From Martinezella lusitana (GTDB lineage: Bacteria; Pseudomonadota; Alphaproteobacteria; Rhizobiales; Rhizobiaceae): a stretch of 64,000 bases of DNA. The position numbers and the translations under genes are program-made. The notes under the pieces were generated by a model. It was given only the letters and a program-made list of their open reading frames with translations, made no database searches and had not been told where the DNA came from. Positions 51,295-61,193 of the stretch are shown here, piece after piece. Each line of letters begins with the position of its first letter. Within the stretch, counting starts at the first letter, position 1. The stretch spans positions 62,001 through 126,000 of the forward strand of contig NZ_JAFEVL010000045.1 of NCBI RefSeq assembly GCF_016901135.1, written 5' to 3'.

Positions 51295-52506
51295 GGCCAC
51301 CGCGCTCTTGCGTTCAAGGCGAAGGGCTATGAATCCCGCGATGAAGGCGGCAACGCCACTTGCGACGATAGGGCCGAAATAACTGCCGGTGCGATCGAAA
51401 ATGAAGCCTGCGGCAGTGGGGCCGATCAAGGCTGCGATTCCCACTGCCGTATAGAGATATCCGAGGACTGCGCCGATGCGGCGCGTGCCGAACAGATCGG
51501 CAGCGACGGCCGGATACAGGCCGACGCAGCCGCCATAGCTCATGCCGAACGTTAATGCGAACAATGCCAGCTGGATCATGCCCGTTGCCGATGCCCATAG
51601 GGCAAACGACCCGGCGACTGCAAATGTCAGCGATGCCAGCAGTCGTCGACGACCGAGGCGGTCCCCCAGGCCGGCCAGAAAGAAGCGTCCGATGACGTTG
51701 CCGACGCCGATAAGGCCGACAAGGGCGGTTCCGTCCTGAATCGAAAGACCCATGTCCTGCGCGGCGGCGACGATATGGACGTAAGGGATGAAGGTGCAGA
51801 AGGACGACAGAATAAGCACGATGTAGAAAAGACAAAATCTGCTATCGCGCCATAGTGTGAGAGCATCTGCATGGCCGTCACCGACCGAGGGCCGGCTCGT
51901 ATTGTCACGCCTTTTGCGGATGAACATCGCAGCCGGCAGGCCGAGACCTGCAAAGACACAGGCGAGCGCGACGAAGCACCCCCGCCAGCCGATCGATGGA
52001 AGGGCCTGGCCGACGGCAAAGGGCAGGATCAGCGTACCAAGGCCCAGACCGGCCGTGGCGATACCCGACGCCTGACTTCGTTTGCGGATAAACCAGGACT
52101 GCACAACCCCGAGGGCCGGAACATAGGACAGGCCGATCCCAAACCCGACGCCAAAGCCATACCAGATGTAAAGCGACAGAAGAGAGCCGGCACGACTGGC
52201 CCCGATATAGCCGAGGATCATCGCCGCCAGCCCCAGCAAAACCAGGCTACGCGGTGACCATCTGTCGGCAAGTGGCCCGGCAATCGCGCCCAGGGAATAG
52301 AACAGGAAAGCGGATATGGAAAAGACCAAGGCAGTCTCGCCGCGAGACGCGCTAAATTCGGCAGCAAGCCCTGGGAAGGTAGCGGAGAAGGAGTAGGCCG
52401 CTCCGAACGTCACGGCCGTCAGCACATGGGTGGCGGCAACCACCTTCCATCCCTCCCGCGTATCTGCCTCTTCATGTTCACGCAAGACGGCAAGTTCCGA
52501 CATCAT
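51289..52506 (-). CDS. MFS transporter, oxalate/formate antiporter-like (OFA)
   Basis: A protein of about 405 residues with 12 predicted helices. The cytoplasmic motif GPLADRWSPRSLVLLG and the segment YGFGVGFGIGLSYVPALGVV resemble the OFA branch of MFS carriers, which exchange small organic acids. ATG 52506 or 52503 is likely; the frame start at 52536 is a TTG. It is close to the pca genes but separated by 295 bases and has the same direction as pcaIJF, so a role in aromatic acid uptake is only possible. Confidence 0.83.
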   Translation of the reverse strand: MMSELAVLREHEEADTREGWKVVAATHVLTAVTFGAAYSFSATFPGLAAEFSASRGETALVFSISAFLFYSLGAIAGPLADRWSPRSLVLLGLAAMILGYIGASRAGSLLSLYIWYGFGVGFGIGLSYVPALGVVQSWFIRKRSQASGIATAGLGLGTLILPFAVGQALPSIGWRGCFVALACVFAGLGLPAAMFIRKRRDNTSRPSVGDGHADALTLWRDSRFCLFYIVLILSSFCTFIPYVHIVAAAQDMGLSIQDGTALVGLIGVGNVIGRFFLAGLGDRLGRRRLLASLTFAVAGSFALWASATGMIQLALFALTFGMSYGGCVGLYPAVAADLFGTRRIGAVLGYLYTAVGIAALIGPTAAGFIFDRTGSYFGPIVASGVAAFIAGFIALRLERKSAVAL

Positions 52507-52800
52507 CAATCTCGATAGAGTTGTGCTGTTGCCCAATATGGCTCACGGCACCGCGCGGGAGAAATGAATAGCGCTGATGCTCTTCATTCTTTCCGGTGAT
52601 CTATCGCCCATACTGCCGGACTTGCCTATTCACGGACTGCCTGCTGAATTGCCACATCGGTTTCGATGAAAAAGCATGACCTGTCCGCCGTTTGCAGCAA
52701 CGCTTCCGCAGGAAAGGTTGCCGCTGTCTGCTCACCCCGAGCACGATCAAGTTATATTGTCCGCCGACCATGAGGCGGCGGACCTTGGACAATGGGAAAA

Positions 52801-54005
<1,205 letters not shown>

Positions 54006-54006
<1 letters not shown>

Positions 54007-54776
54007 CAGGCTGCCTCATGGGCTTTCTTGGTGCGGGCGTTGATGTCGCGCAGGACGGAAAGTTCGGTGTCGGTCGGTGGTGGCGTCTCGATCACCTCAT
54101 CGGCAAACTTGATCGCCCAGCCGCAATTCTCAATGATCTGCTCGCGGGCAACGCCCTTGTGGATCGACACGACAGTCAACTCCTTGGTCACCGGATCAGG
54201 CTCGAGAATGCAGAGATCGGTAATAACGCGAGTCGGGCCTTTCGTCTTCATGCCTAAGCGTTCGCGGTGATTGCCGCCTTCGCCATGGCCCATCGAGGTG
54301 ATGAAGGGCAGCTTTTCGACGAAGCCGCGCTTGGAAAGCGCCATGGTGATGAAGATCTGGCGGCAATTGCTGGCGATTTCCGGCGCGCCACCACCGCCCG
54401 GCAGGCGGACCTTGGGATGGTAGTAGGGGCCGACGACTGTCGTGTTCAGATTGGCGAATTTATCGATCTGCGCGCCGCCGAGGAAGCCTGTCGTGATGTG
54501 GCCGCCCTGCAGCCAGTAGCGGAACATCTCCGGCACCGCGACGGTGAAAAGCGCGGTATCGCAGAGCTCGCCGTCGCCGATCGACAAGGGCAGCACATCC
54601 GGCTTGGTGCCGACGGTGCCGCTTTCATAGATGAGCATGATGTCGGGCGCATGCGTCAGCCGCGCGACGTTGCAGGCAGCCGATGGCGCGCCGATGCCGA
54701 CGAAGCAGACATCGTCGTTGGTCAGCGCGCGGGCGGCGGCAATGGTCATCATTTCGGTTGGCGTAAAATCGCTCAT
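54006..54776 (-). CDS. pcaJ: 3-oxoadipate CoA-transferase subunit B
   Basis: A protein of 256 residues that, with PcaI, moves CoA from succinyl-CoA to 3-oxoadipate. The catalytic Glu is in LIYESGTVG near residue 50, and the glycine-rich LPGGGGAPEIA stretch is conserved. Both subunits are longer than the Pseudomonas proteins and are of the glutaconate-transferase-like CatI/CatJ form usual in rhizobia. ATG 54776 starts ten bases after the pcaI stop; the extra frame to 54818 lies inside pcaI. Confidence 0.93.
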
Positions 54777-54786
54777 TTCGACCTCC

Positions 54787-55647
54787 TTACGCCGATTTGA
54801 CCGGCTTCTTGCCGGCATATTTGGCGAAATCCTCCGGACCCGCCTTCATCACATATTCCTCGATCCATGCCTGGAAGCTGTCACGATCGCGGGCGATTTC
54901 GTCCCAGGCAATGTAGAAGGCGTTGGAACGGGCGTAGTAGCCCTGCGCATAGGAAGGGAATGCTCCACCGGGCACGAGCGCGACCGCGGTCACCGCCCAT
55001 GTCGGCAGCACGACCGAGTTCGGCGAGGGCGGGTTCAGCTCATCGACGATTTCCTCGACTGTGACGATCGAGCGCTTGGCGGCAAGCACCGCCTCCTTCT
55101 GCACGCCGACGATCCCTTCGAGCAGCACATTGCCCTTTCGATCGGCTCGCAGCGCGTGGATGATGGTGACATCCGGGCGGATGGCCGGGACGGCCGCAAG
55201 CACCTCCCCCGTGAAGGGGCAGGTCACGTTTCTGATATTCGGATTGACCTTCGGCAGGTCGGCGCCGATATAGCCGCGCAGCATGGCAAAGGGCAGGTTC
55301 GCCGCGCCGGCCTCATAGGCGTTGGCCATGGCGGCATGCGAATGCTCCTCGATCTCAAGCGGTTGCGGCCACTGGTTCTCGACGGCATCGCGGAAACGGT
55401 GCAGCGAGCCGACACCTGGATTGCCGCCCCAGGAGAATTTCATGCCGCGTGCCGCGCCGACGCCGATCAATTGATCATAGAGAATGTCCGGCGTCATGCG
55501 GACCAGATAGAGATCCTTCTTGCCCTGGCGGATGACTTCGTGGCCGGCGGCATAGGGAATGAGATGGGTGAACCCCTCCATGGCGACGGTGTCGCCATCA
55601 CGCACATTCTCCGCCACCGCCTGCGAAAGCGATAGAATCTTCGCCAT
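54787..55647 (-). CDS. pcaI: 3-oxoadipate CoA-transferase subunit A
   Basis: The alpha subunit, 286 residues. The N-terminal VRDGDTVAMEGFTHLIPYAA and FSWGGNPGVGSLHRFRDA segments belong to CoA-transferase family I, glutaconate-type. It is the first gene of pcaIJF and is divergent from the IclR-type pcaR, with 131 bases of shared control region that hold a strong inverted repeat. Expression should be induced by 3-oxoadipate through PcaR. Confidence 0.93.
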   Translation of the reverse strand: MAKILSLSQAVAENVRDGDTVAMEGFTHLIPYAAGHEVIRQGKKDLYLVRMTPDILYDQLIGVGAARGMKFSWGGNPGVGSLHRFRDAVENQWPQPLEIEEHSHAAMANAYEAGAANLPFAMLRGYIGADLPKVNPNIRNVTCPFTGEVLAAVPAIRPDVTIIHALRADRKGNVLLEGIVGVQKEAVLAAKRSIVTVEEIVDELNPPSPNSVVLPTWAVTAVALVPGGAFPSYAQGYYARSNAFYIAWDEIARDRDSFQAWIEEYVMKAGPEDFAKYAGKKPVKSA

Positions 55648-55715
55648 AGGGCCTCCTCAACAAATGCTGTCCTGTGGGCGTCAATAAGCGCCTTCGGCCT
55701 GACATCGTCAATAAA

Positions 55716-55754
55716 TTTGTGCGTTATTTGACATTTGTTCATATATCGCACAAA
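55716..55754. promoter_or_regulatory. candidate PcaR operator between pcaI and pcaR
   Basis: TTTGTGCG (55716-55723) and CGCACAAA (55747-55754) are perfect inverted arms 23 bases apart. A related ATTTGTTCA lies between them and forms a direct repeat with ATTTGTGCG. Repeated half-sites of about ten bases are known for PcaR/PcaU/PobR-type IclR regulators. The site covers the middle of the divergent control region. Confidence 0.6.
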
Positions 55755-55778
55755 ATCGTTGAAAATCTGGAGGAGATG

Positions 55779-56534
55779 ATGCGAGAGACCGATTTCGTCA
55801 GCGGCTTTGCCAAAGGCTTGAAAGTCATCGAAGCTTTCGGCGAGACACGGCAGCGTCTGACGATCGCCGAAGCATCGAAGCTGACCGGGCTCGACCGCGC
55901 CACCGTGCGCCGCTCGCTGCTGACGCTCGCCGAGCTCGGCTATGCCGTCTACGACGGAAAATTCTTCACCCTGACGCCGAAGGTTCTGCGTCTCGGTCAC
56001 GCCTATCTTGCGGCTACCCCCCTGCCGATCATCATCCAGCCTCATCTCGACCAGCTCTCCGAGCGGGCAAGCCAGAATGCCTCGGCCTCGGTGCTCGACG
56101 GCACCGAAGTCGTTTATATTGCACGCGCCTCGCAGCGCCGGGTGATGTCGATCAACCTGACGCCCGGCAGCCGCCTTCCGGCCTTTTGCGCCTCGATGGG
56201 CCGCGTCCTGCTCGCGTCCCTGCCGGAGAGCGAAGCGCGCTCTATCCTTGCGCGGACCGACCTCAAGGCGAACACGCCGAACACCAAGACCGAACCGGAG
56301 GAATTGATGGCCGAATTTCGCCGGGTGAGGGCGCAGGGCTATGCCGTCATCGACCAGGAGCTGGAAATCGGCCTTTGCTCCATCGCCGTCCCGGTCGAAA
56401 ACGACCGCGGCCAGACGGTGGCGGCGATAAATATCGGCGCCCCGGCCGCCTATGTCGCCGCTGCTGACATGGTGGAGCGTTTTTTACCTCTATTGAAGGA
56501 AACGCAGAAGGCGTTGAGGCTGGTGCTTCCGTAA
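55779..56534 (+). CDS. pcaR: IclR-family regulator of the beta-ketoadipate pathway
   Basis: A protein of 251 residues. The N-terminal winged helix reads RLTIAEASKLTGLDRATVRR, and the C-terminal IclR effector domain contains LSERASQNASASVLDGTEVV and ELEIGLCSIAVPVEN. The FVSGFAKGLKVIEAF start is typical of the PcaR/PcaU/PobR subgroup, which binds 3-oxoadipate or protocatechuate. ATG 55779 has GGAGG at five bases; ATG 55776 is possible. Divergent position next to pcaI identifies the target. Confidence 0.92.
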   Translation: MRETDFVSGFAKGLKVIEAFGETRQRLTIAEASKLTGLDRATVRRSLLTLAELGYAVYDGKFFTLTPKVLRLGHAYLAATPLPIIIQPHLDQLSERASQNASASVLDGTEVVYIARASQRRVMSINLTPGSRLPAFCASMGRVLLASLPESEARSILARTDLKANTPNTKTEPEELMAEFRRVRAQGYAVIDQELEIGLCSIAVPVENDRGQTVAAINIGAPAAYVAAADMVERFLPLLKETQKALRLVLP

Positions 56535-56552
56535 CCTTCACGCTCCTCCGGG

Positions 56553-56617
56553 CCATCCTCGTCCTTCGAGGGTCATCCTTCGCCAAGCTCAGGGCTCTCG
56601 CCGCAGGATGAGGATGG
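56553..56617. repeat. palindromic intergenic repeat
   Basis: CCATCCTC (56553-56560) pairs with GAGGATGG (56610-56617), and nested inside TCATCCT (56573-56579) pairs with AGGATGA (56605-56611). The CATCCTTCG...AGGATGAGG wording is like the palindromic elements scattered between genes in many rhizobial genomes. It lies between the convergent ends of pcaR and pobR. Confidence 0.55.
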
Positions 56618-56767
56618 AGCAAGCCTCGTTCTCGATGCGGCTTGCTGCTCTTGGTAACGGAGCGAGAAGATCAGCCCTCATGGAGAGGTGGCGCGCAAGC
56701 GCCCTCGAACCGCGAGGGCGGGTGGTTGCCTTTATTTCCCGCCCATCGGCATAGGCGATTGCATGGC

Positions 56768-57655
56768 TCACATCCCAAGCTTCGCTCGTTCGGTAATGCG
56801 CCAGGCGCGGGGTGTCTCGCCAGTCTGCTTCACGAAGAAGCGGGAAAAATAGGCGGGATCCACAAAGCCGAGGCGATAGCTGATTTCCTGGACGGTCGCG
56901 AAGGTGAAGACCAGCTCGCGCTTGGCTTCATCAAGCAGCTTGCGCGTGATCAGCTCGTGCGCGCCGTGCCCGGTCTTGCTGCGCACGATGCGGCTGAGAT
57001 GGGCTGGCGAGATGCCGAGGCTTTCGGCATAGAAGGCGGCCGGCTTGTGCGAGCGGAAATGGCGCTGGATGAGGCCTTGTAGCATCTCCATCCGCCGCTC
57101 ACTCTCGTCGCCGGCACTGGACCCTTCATCCGCCTTCTGGGCGATGCGCGCCGTCAGCAGAAGTGCCGAGGTGAGGTAGGCTTCGAGCAGATCGTTGCGG
57201 CCGTTGCGATGGCTGGCAAATTCCTCGCCGAGCCGCCGCAAGGTGCGCGCGACATAGGCCGCGTCCTCATCGTTGGTATCGAGCAAGGTCAGATGCGGCT
57301 CGGCGAGCCACGCCCCCAGCCGGCTGCGGTCACCGGGGGCGGCTTTCAGGTGCGAGATCAGCACGGTGATGACGAAGCCGTCTATGTCCCTGGAGAACTG
57401 GAAGCCGTGATTGAGGCGTGGCGGCACGGTGATGACGGCGGGCGGCGTTATGGGATGGGCAATTCCATCGAAGATCGCGTCGCCCGATCCGGCATCTATG
57501 TACAAGATCTGAAAGAAACTCTCGTGCCGATGCGGGCGGATCTCCCAGTGATGGAGGCTGCTGCGCGAGGGAATAGTCTCGCAATGCAGCCAGAAATCCG
57601 GCTTTTGGCCGGTATTTTCGCCGTAGAGCTCATAGGTCGGCACGGCTCTCGTCAT
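56768..57655 (-). CDS. pobR: AraC-family regulator of pobA
   Basis: A protein of 295 residues. The cupin-like sensor part contains HHWEIRPHRHESFFQILYID; the C-terminal HTH pair includes PAAFYAESLGISPAHLSRIV and TVQEISYRLGFVDPAYFSRF. Rhizobial PobR proteins of this type activate pobA in response to 4-hydroxybenzoate. ATG 57655 has GGAGGAG about nine bases upstream; the frame to 57757 would occupy the promoter. It is divergent from pobA. Confidence 0.9.
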   Translation of the reverse strand: MTRAVPTYELYGENTGQKPDFWLHCETIPSRSSLHHWEIRPHRHESFFQILYIDAGSGDAIFDGIAHPITPPAVITVPPRLNHGFQFSRDIDGFVITVLISHLKAAPGDRSRLGAWLAEPHLTLLDTNDEDAAYVARTLRRLGEEFASHRNGRNDLLEAYLTSALLLTARIAQKADEGSSAGDESERRMEMLQGLIQRHFRSHKPAAFYAESLGISPAHLSRIVRSKTGHGAHELITRKLLDEAKRELVFTFATVQEISYRLGFVDPAYFSRFFVKQTGETPRAWRITERAKLGM

Positions 57656-57711
57656 GGCTCTTCTCCTCCACCATGTTCGGTTTGTGCAATTTCTTGACCG
57701 AAATGTCCATT

Positions 57712-57728
57712 GCGGGCCTGCTGCCCGC
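57712..57728. promoter_or_regulatory. inverted repeat in the pobR-pobA control region
   Basis: GCGGGC, five bases CTGCT, GCCCGC: a perfect 6-bp inverted repeat 41 bases before pobA. AraC proteins usually bind direct repeats, so it may instead be a leader structure. Its role is uncertain. Confidence 0.35.
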
Positions 57729-57768
57729 CGGACAGACTTAGGCGAAAGACCATGCATGGGAGGAAACG

Positions 57769-58941
57769 ATGCGCACCCAAGTCGCCATTATCGGTTCAGG
57801 GCCGTCCGGGCTGCTGCTCGGCCAGCTGTTAACGGAAGCCGGGATCGACAATGTCATTCTCGACCGTGTCGGCAAGGACTATATCCTCGGTCGCGTCCGT
57901 GCCGGCGTGCTGGAGGAGGGCACCGTCTCGCTGATGGACAAGGCGAAATCCAGCGCGCGCCTGCATGCAGAGGGCCTGCCGCATGACGGCTTCTCCCTTG
58001 CCTTCGACGGTCGCGATCATCGCATCGACCTTCATGGTCTGACCGGCGGCAAGCGGGTCGTCATCTACGGCCAGACGGAGATGACCCGCGATCTGATGGC
58101 TCATCGCGAGCAAAGCGGCGCGCTCACCATCTATGATGCCGCCAATGTCCAGCCTCATGATTTCGACGGTGCCGCCCCCTATCTGATCTACGAGAAAGAT
58201 GGCATTTCCCATCGCATCGATTGCGATTTCATCGCCGGCTGCGACGGCTTTCACGGTGTCAGCCGCAAGTCCGTTCCGGAAAAATCAATTCGGAGCTTTG
58301 AGAAGGTCTATCCGTTCGGCTGGCTCGGGGTGCTGGCCGAAGTGGCGCCAGTCAATCACGAGTTGGTTTATGCCAACCATCCGCGCGGCTTTGCCCTATG
58401 TTCGATGCGGTCGATGACGCGCAGCCGCTATTACATCCAGTGTCCACTCGACGAGAAGGTCGAGGACTGGAGCGACGACCGCTTCTGGGACGAGCTGCGC
58501 CTCCGCCTGCCGGCCCATCATGCCGAAGCCCTGGTCATGGCACCGTCCTTCGAAAAATCGATCGCGCCTCTGCGTTCCTTCGTGGCCGAACCGATGCGCT
58601 TCGGCCGACTGTTCCTCGTCGGCGATGCCGCCCATATTGTGCCGCCGACCGGCGCCAAGGGGCTCAATCTGGCGGCAAGCGACGTGCATTATCTGTTCTC
58701 GGGGCTTGGCGAGCATTATCAGAATCACTCGAGCGCCGGGCTCGAGGCCTATTCGTCCCGTGCCCTTGCCCGGGTCTGGAAGGCGGTGCGCTTTTCCTGG
58801 TGGATGACGACGATGATGCATCGTTTTCCCGACACCAGCGATTTCGACCAGAAGATCCAGGAGGCCGAACTCGATTATCTCACCCATTCCCACGCCGCTT
58901 CGACCGCGCTTGCGGAGAACTATGTCGGTCTTCCCTTCTGA
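57769..58941 (+). CDS. pobA: 4-hydroxybenzoate 3-monooxygenase
   Basis: An FAD enzyme of 390 residues that turns 4-hydroxybenzoate into protocatechuate with NADPH and oxygen. The FAD fingerprint is AIIGSGPSGLLLGQLL, the DG motif is CDFIAGCDGFHGVSR, and the GD motif is LFLVGDAAHIVPPTGAKGLN. Length and sequence agree with the well-studied Pseudomonas enzyme family. The product feeds the PcaHG dioxygenase encoded about 2.3 kb downstream. The stop is seven bases from the convergent pcaQ stop. Confidence 0.96.
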   Translation: MRTQVAIIGSGPSGLLLGQLLTEAGIDNVILDRVGKDYILGRVRAGVLEEGTVSLMDKAKSSARLHAEGLPHDGFSLAFDGRDHRIDLHGLTGGKRVVIYGQTEMTRDLMAHREQSGALTIYDAANVQPHDFDGAAPYLIYEKDGISHRIDCDFIAGCDGFHGVSRKSVPEKSIRSFEKVYPFGWLGVLAEVAPVNHELVYANHPRGFALCSMRSMTRSRYYIQCPLDEKVEDWSDDRFWDELRLRLPAHHAEALVMAPSFEKSIAPLRSFVAEPMRFGRLFLVGDAAHIVPPTGAKGLNLAASDVHYLFSGLGEHYQNHSSAGLEAYSSRALARVWKAVRFSWWMTTMMHRFPDTSDFDQKIQEAELDYLTHSHAASTALAENYVGLPF

Positions 58942-58948
58942 GCCGATT

Positions 58949-59881
58949 CTAGAGCTTCTTGCCGACTTCGTTCGCCGCCTCGCGGATCGTCTGCATCAGG
59001 ATCGACAAGGGAAGGGTCGGGATTGCGTCGGTGCGCACAGTCAATCCGACCGGTCCTTTCGTCTCGCTGGTATCGATCGGCAGCAGCGCCAGCAGGCCGT
59101 CATCGACATCGCCTGCAACGACGCCGGCCGAAATGATCCAGATCGCGTCGCTCGCGCGAACGAAGGCGCGGCCGAAGGAATCGGAGACCGTCTCGATCTG
59201 GTTGGGGAGACCGCCGGCGCCATTGGCGATGAGGAAGCTCTCGACGAAGGGGCGGATGATCGAGCCGCGCGTCGGCATCAGGATCGTATAGCGGCTGAGA
59301 TCGGAAAACAGCGATTGCTTTCCTGAAAGCAGCGGATGCCCGGCCCTGACCGCAAAGACCACCTGCTCGGAATAGAGATGCTCGAAGGAAAAGCCGGTCA
59401 TCTTGTCGGGGCTCGCCAGCCGGCCGACGACGAGATCGAGGTCGCCGATGCGGAGCTGCTCCAGAAGCACGGCGTTTTCGCCGGTGACGATCTTGATGCG
59501 GCTCCAGGTTTCCTCCCGGAGAAACAGTTCCATCGCCCGCGGCATGATGCGTGTCGAGACCGTCGGCAGCGCACCGACGCGGATCGCCGGCGCCTCGCCG
59601 GAACGCTCCTGCGACACCGAATCCAGCCCCTGCCTGAGGGCCGTAAGGGCCGCGCCGGCATGGCGCAGGAACACCTCGCCATAACGGGTGATCCGGATGC
59701 CGCGCCCGTCGCGCTCGAAGACGGAGACGCCAAGCGCCTCCTCCAGCTCGCGGATCGTTTTCGTCACCGCCGGCTGGCTGACATTGAGCAACCCGGCCGC
59801 CTTGATCACGCTTTTCTGGCGCGCAACCTCGACAAAGGTCTGCAGATGGCGGAATTTGATGCGGGCGTCGAGCATGCTCAT
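58949..59881 (-). CDS. pcaQ: LysR-family activator of the pcaDCHGB operon
   Basis: A protein of 310 residues. The HTH is FRHLQTFVEVARQKSVIKAA followed by LNVSQPAVTKTIRELEEAL, and the effector domain follows from about residue 95. It is divergent from pcaD, the arrangement known in Agrobacterium and Sinorhizobium, where PcaQ responds to 3-carboxy-muconolactone-type intermediates. The PcaQ box begins three bases before its own start codon, so it probably also controls itself. ATG 59875 is an alternative start. Confidence 0.94.
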   Translation of the reverse strand: MSMLDARIKFRHLQTFVEVARQKSVIKAAGLLNVSQPAVTKTIRELEEALGVSVFERDGRGIRITRYGEVFLRHAGAALTALRQGLDSVSQERSGEAPAIRVGALPTVSTRIMPRAMELFLREETWSRIKIVTGENAVLLEQLRIGDLDLVVGRLASPDKMTGFSFEHLYSEQVVFAVRAGHPLLSGKQSLFSDLSRYTILMPTRGSIIRPFVESFLIANGAGGLPNQIETVSDSFGRAFVRASDAIWIISAGVVAGDVDDGLLALLPIDTSETKGPVGLTVRTDAIPTLPLSILMQTIREAANEVGKKL

Positions 59882-59883
59882 TC

Positions 59884-59899
59884 ATAACCCTGGAGTTAT
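59884..59899. promoter_or_regulatory. PcaQ binding site upstream of pcaD
   Basis: ATAACC-CTGG-AGTTAT contains a perfect ATAAC/GTTAT inverted repeat and agrees in its left half and spacing with the ATAACC-N4-GGTTAA PcaQ box described in Sinorhizobium meliloti. It lies 72-87 bases before the pcaD start. Confidence 0.75.
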
Positions 59900-59970
59900 C
59901 GTAGAGCAAAGAAATATCATTTTACCTAACCGGATTATAGTTCCAATCTCGCGCCCGAGGAGATTTTCCA

Positions 59971-60780
59971 GTGCAGTTTGCCCGCATTAATGACGTCACG
60001 ATCCACTATCAGATCATCGGCGGATCGCCCGACAAGCCGGTTCTTGTCTTTGCCAATTCGCTCGGCACCGACTTCCGGATCTGGCGCGACGTGATCGTGC
60101 GTCTGGCCGGCGATTTCGCTATTGTGCTTTACGACAAGCGCGGCCATGGCTTGTCCGATCTCGGCCAGATGCCCTATTCCATCGAGGACCATGCTACCGA
60201 CCTTGCCGGCTTGCTCGATTTTCTGTCGGTCAAGGATGCAGTCATTTGTGGCCTCTCCGTCGGCGGGCTGATTGCACAGTCGCTCTATCAGCGGCGCCCG
60301 GATCTCGTGCGGGCACTGATCCTCTGCGACACCGCCCACAAGATCGGCACCGCCGACAGCTGGAACGCCCGCATCGCGCAGGTCGAGGCCGAGGGCATCG
60401 AATCGATCGTCGATGCGGTCATGGAGCGCTGGTTCACGCCGGCTTTCCGCCGTCCGGAAAACACCGCCTTCGGCGGCTATTGCAACATGCTGATCCGCCA
60501 GCCGGTAGCGGGCTATGCCGCGACGTGTGCTGCGCTCCGCGATGCTGATCTGACCGAGGCGGCAAAAAGGATAGCGGTTCCGACGATCTGCATCGTCGGC
60601 GATCAGGATGGTTCCACGCCGCCCGAGCTGGTACTTTCGACGGCCAAGCTCATTCCGAATGCGCGCTATGAAGTCATCAAGGACGCCGGTCATATTCCCT
60701 GCGTCGAACAACCCGAGGCGTTGACCGAAGTCATCCGTGCCTTCATCGACGTCGTCCTGCGTGGAGAACAAACCCCATGA
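59971..60780 (+). CDS. pcaD: 3-oxoadipate enol-lactonase
   Basis: An alpha/beta hydrolase of 269 residues that opens 3-oxoadipate enol-lactone to 3-oxoadipate. The nucleophile elbow is CGLSVGGLIAQSLY, the acid lies in VGDQDGSTPP, and the base His in DAGHIPCVEQPE. The start is a GTG with GAGGAG upstream. It is first in pcaDCHGB and overlaps pcaC by four bases (ATGA). Its length is that of the single-domain enzyme, not of the PcaD-PcaC fusions of some bacteria. Confidence 0.95.
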   Translation: MQFARINDVTIHYQIIGGSPDKPVLVFANSLGTDFRIWRDVIVRLAGDFAIVLYDKRGHGLSDLGQMPYSIEDHATDLAGLLDFLSVKDAVICGLSVGGLIAQSLYQRRPDLVRALILCDTAHKIGTADSWNARIAQVEAEGIESIVDAVMERWFTPAFRRPENTAFGGYCNMLIRQPVAGYAATCAALRDADLTEAAKRIAVPTICIVGDQDGSTPPELVLSTAKLIPNARYEVIKDAGHIPCVEQPEALTEVIRAFIDVVLRGEQTP

Positions 60781-61181
60781 ATGACCCTACCACGCCGTCC
60801 GCGCGTTACCAGCAAGGCATGGCGACGAGACGAGCGGTGCTCGGCGACAGCCATGTCGATCGCGCCCAGCTGGGAGTGACGGAGTTCGACCAGCCTTTTC
60901 AGGAGCTGATCACCGAAGCGGCCTGGGGTCATGTCTGGTCGCGCCCGACGCTCAGCCGGCGTGAGCGTTCGATCGTGACAATCGCGCTTTTGGCCGCACT
61001 TGGTCAGGATGATGAGGTCGCGATGCATGTACGCGCCACGCGCAATACCGGCGCGACGCGTGACGACATCTGCGAGGCGCTTTTGCATGTGGCGATCTAT
61101 GCCGGCGTGCCGGCGGCCAACCATGCGATCAAGATCGCCAAGCAGGTTTTTGAACAGATGGACGCCGAAAAGGCGGCTTGA
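60777..61181 (+). CDS. pcaC: 4-carboxymuconolactone decarboxylase
   Basis: A small helical protein of 134 residues of the CMD family. It decarboxylates 4-carboxymuconolactone to 3-oxoadipate enol-lactone. The ending with ICEALLHVAIYAGVPAANHA is typical, as is RPTLSRRERSIVTIALLAAL in the middle. It overlaps pcaD by four bases and is followed after 12 bases by pcaH. Confidence 0.94.
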   Translation: MNDPTTPSARYQQGMATRRAVLGDSHVDRAQLGVTEFDQPFQELITEAAWGHVWSRPTLSRRERSIVTIALLAALGQDDEVAMHVRATRNTGATRDDICEALLHVAIYAGVPAANHAIKIAKQVFEQMDAEKAA

Positions 61182-61193
61182 AGCGAGGCAGAC

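Noticed and set aside
56553..56617. CRISPR repeat or attachment site at the palindromic element
   Set aside because: There is only one copy with nested inverted arms and no regularly spaced direct repeats or integrase gene, so it is better explained as an intergenic palindromic repeat.
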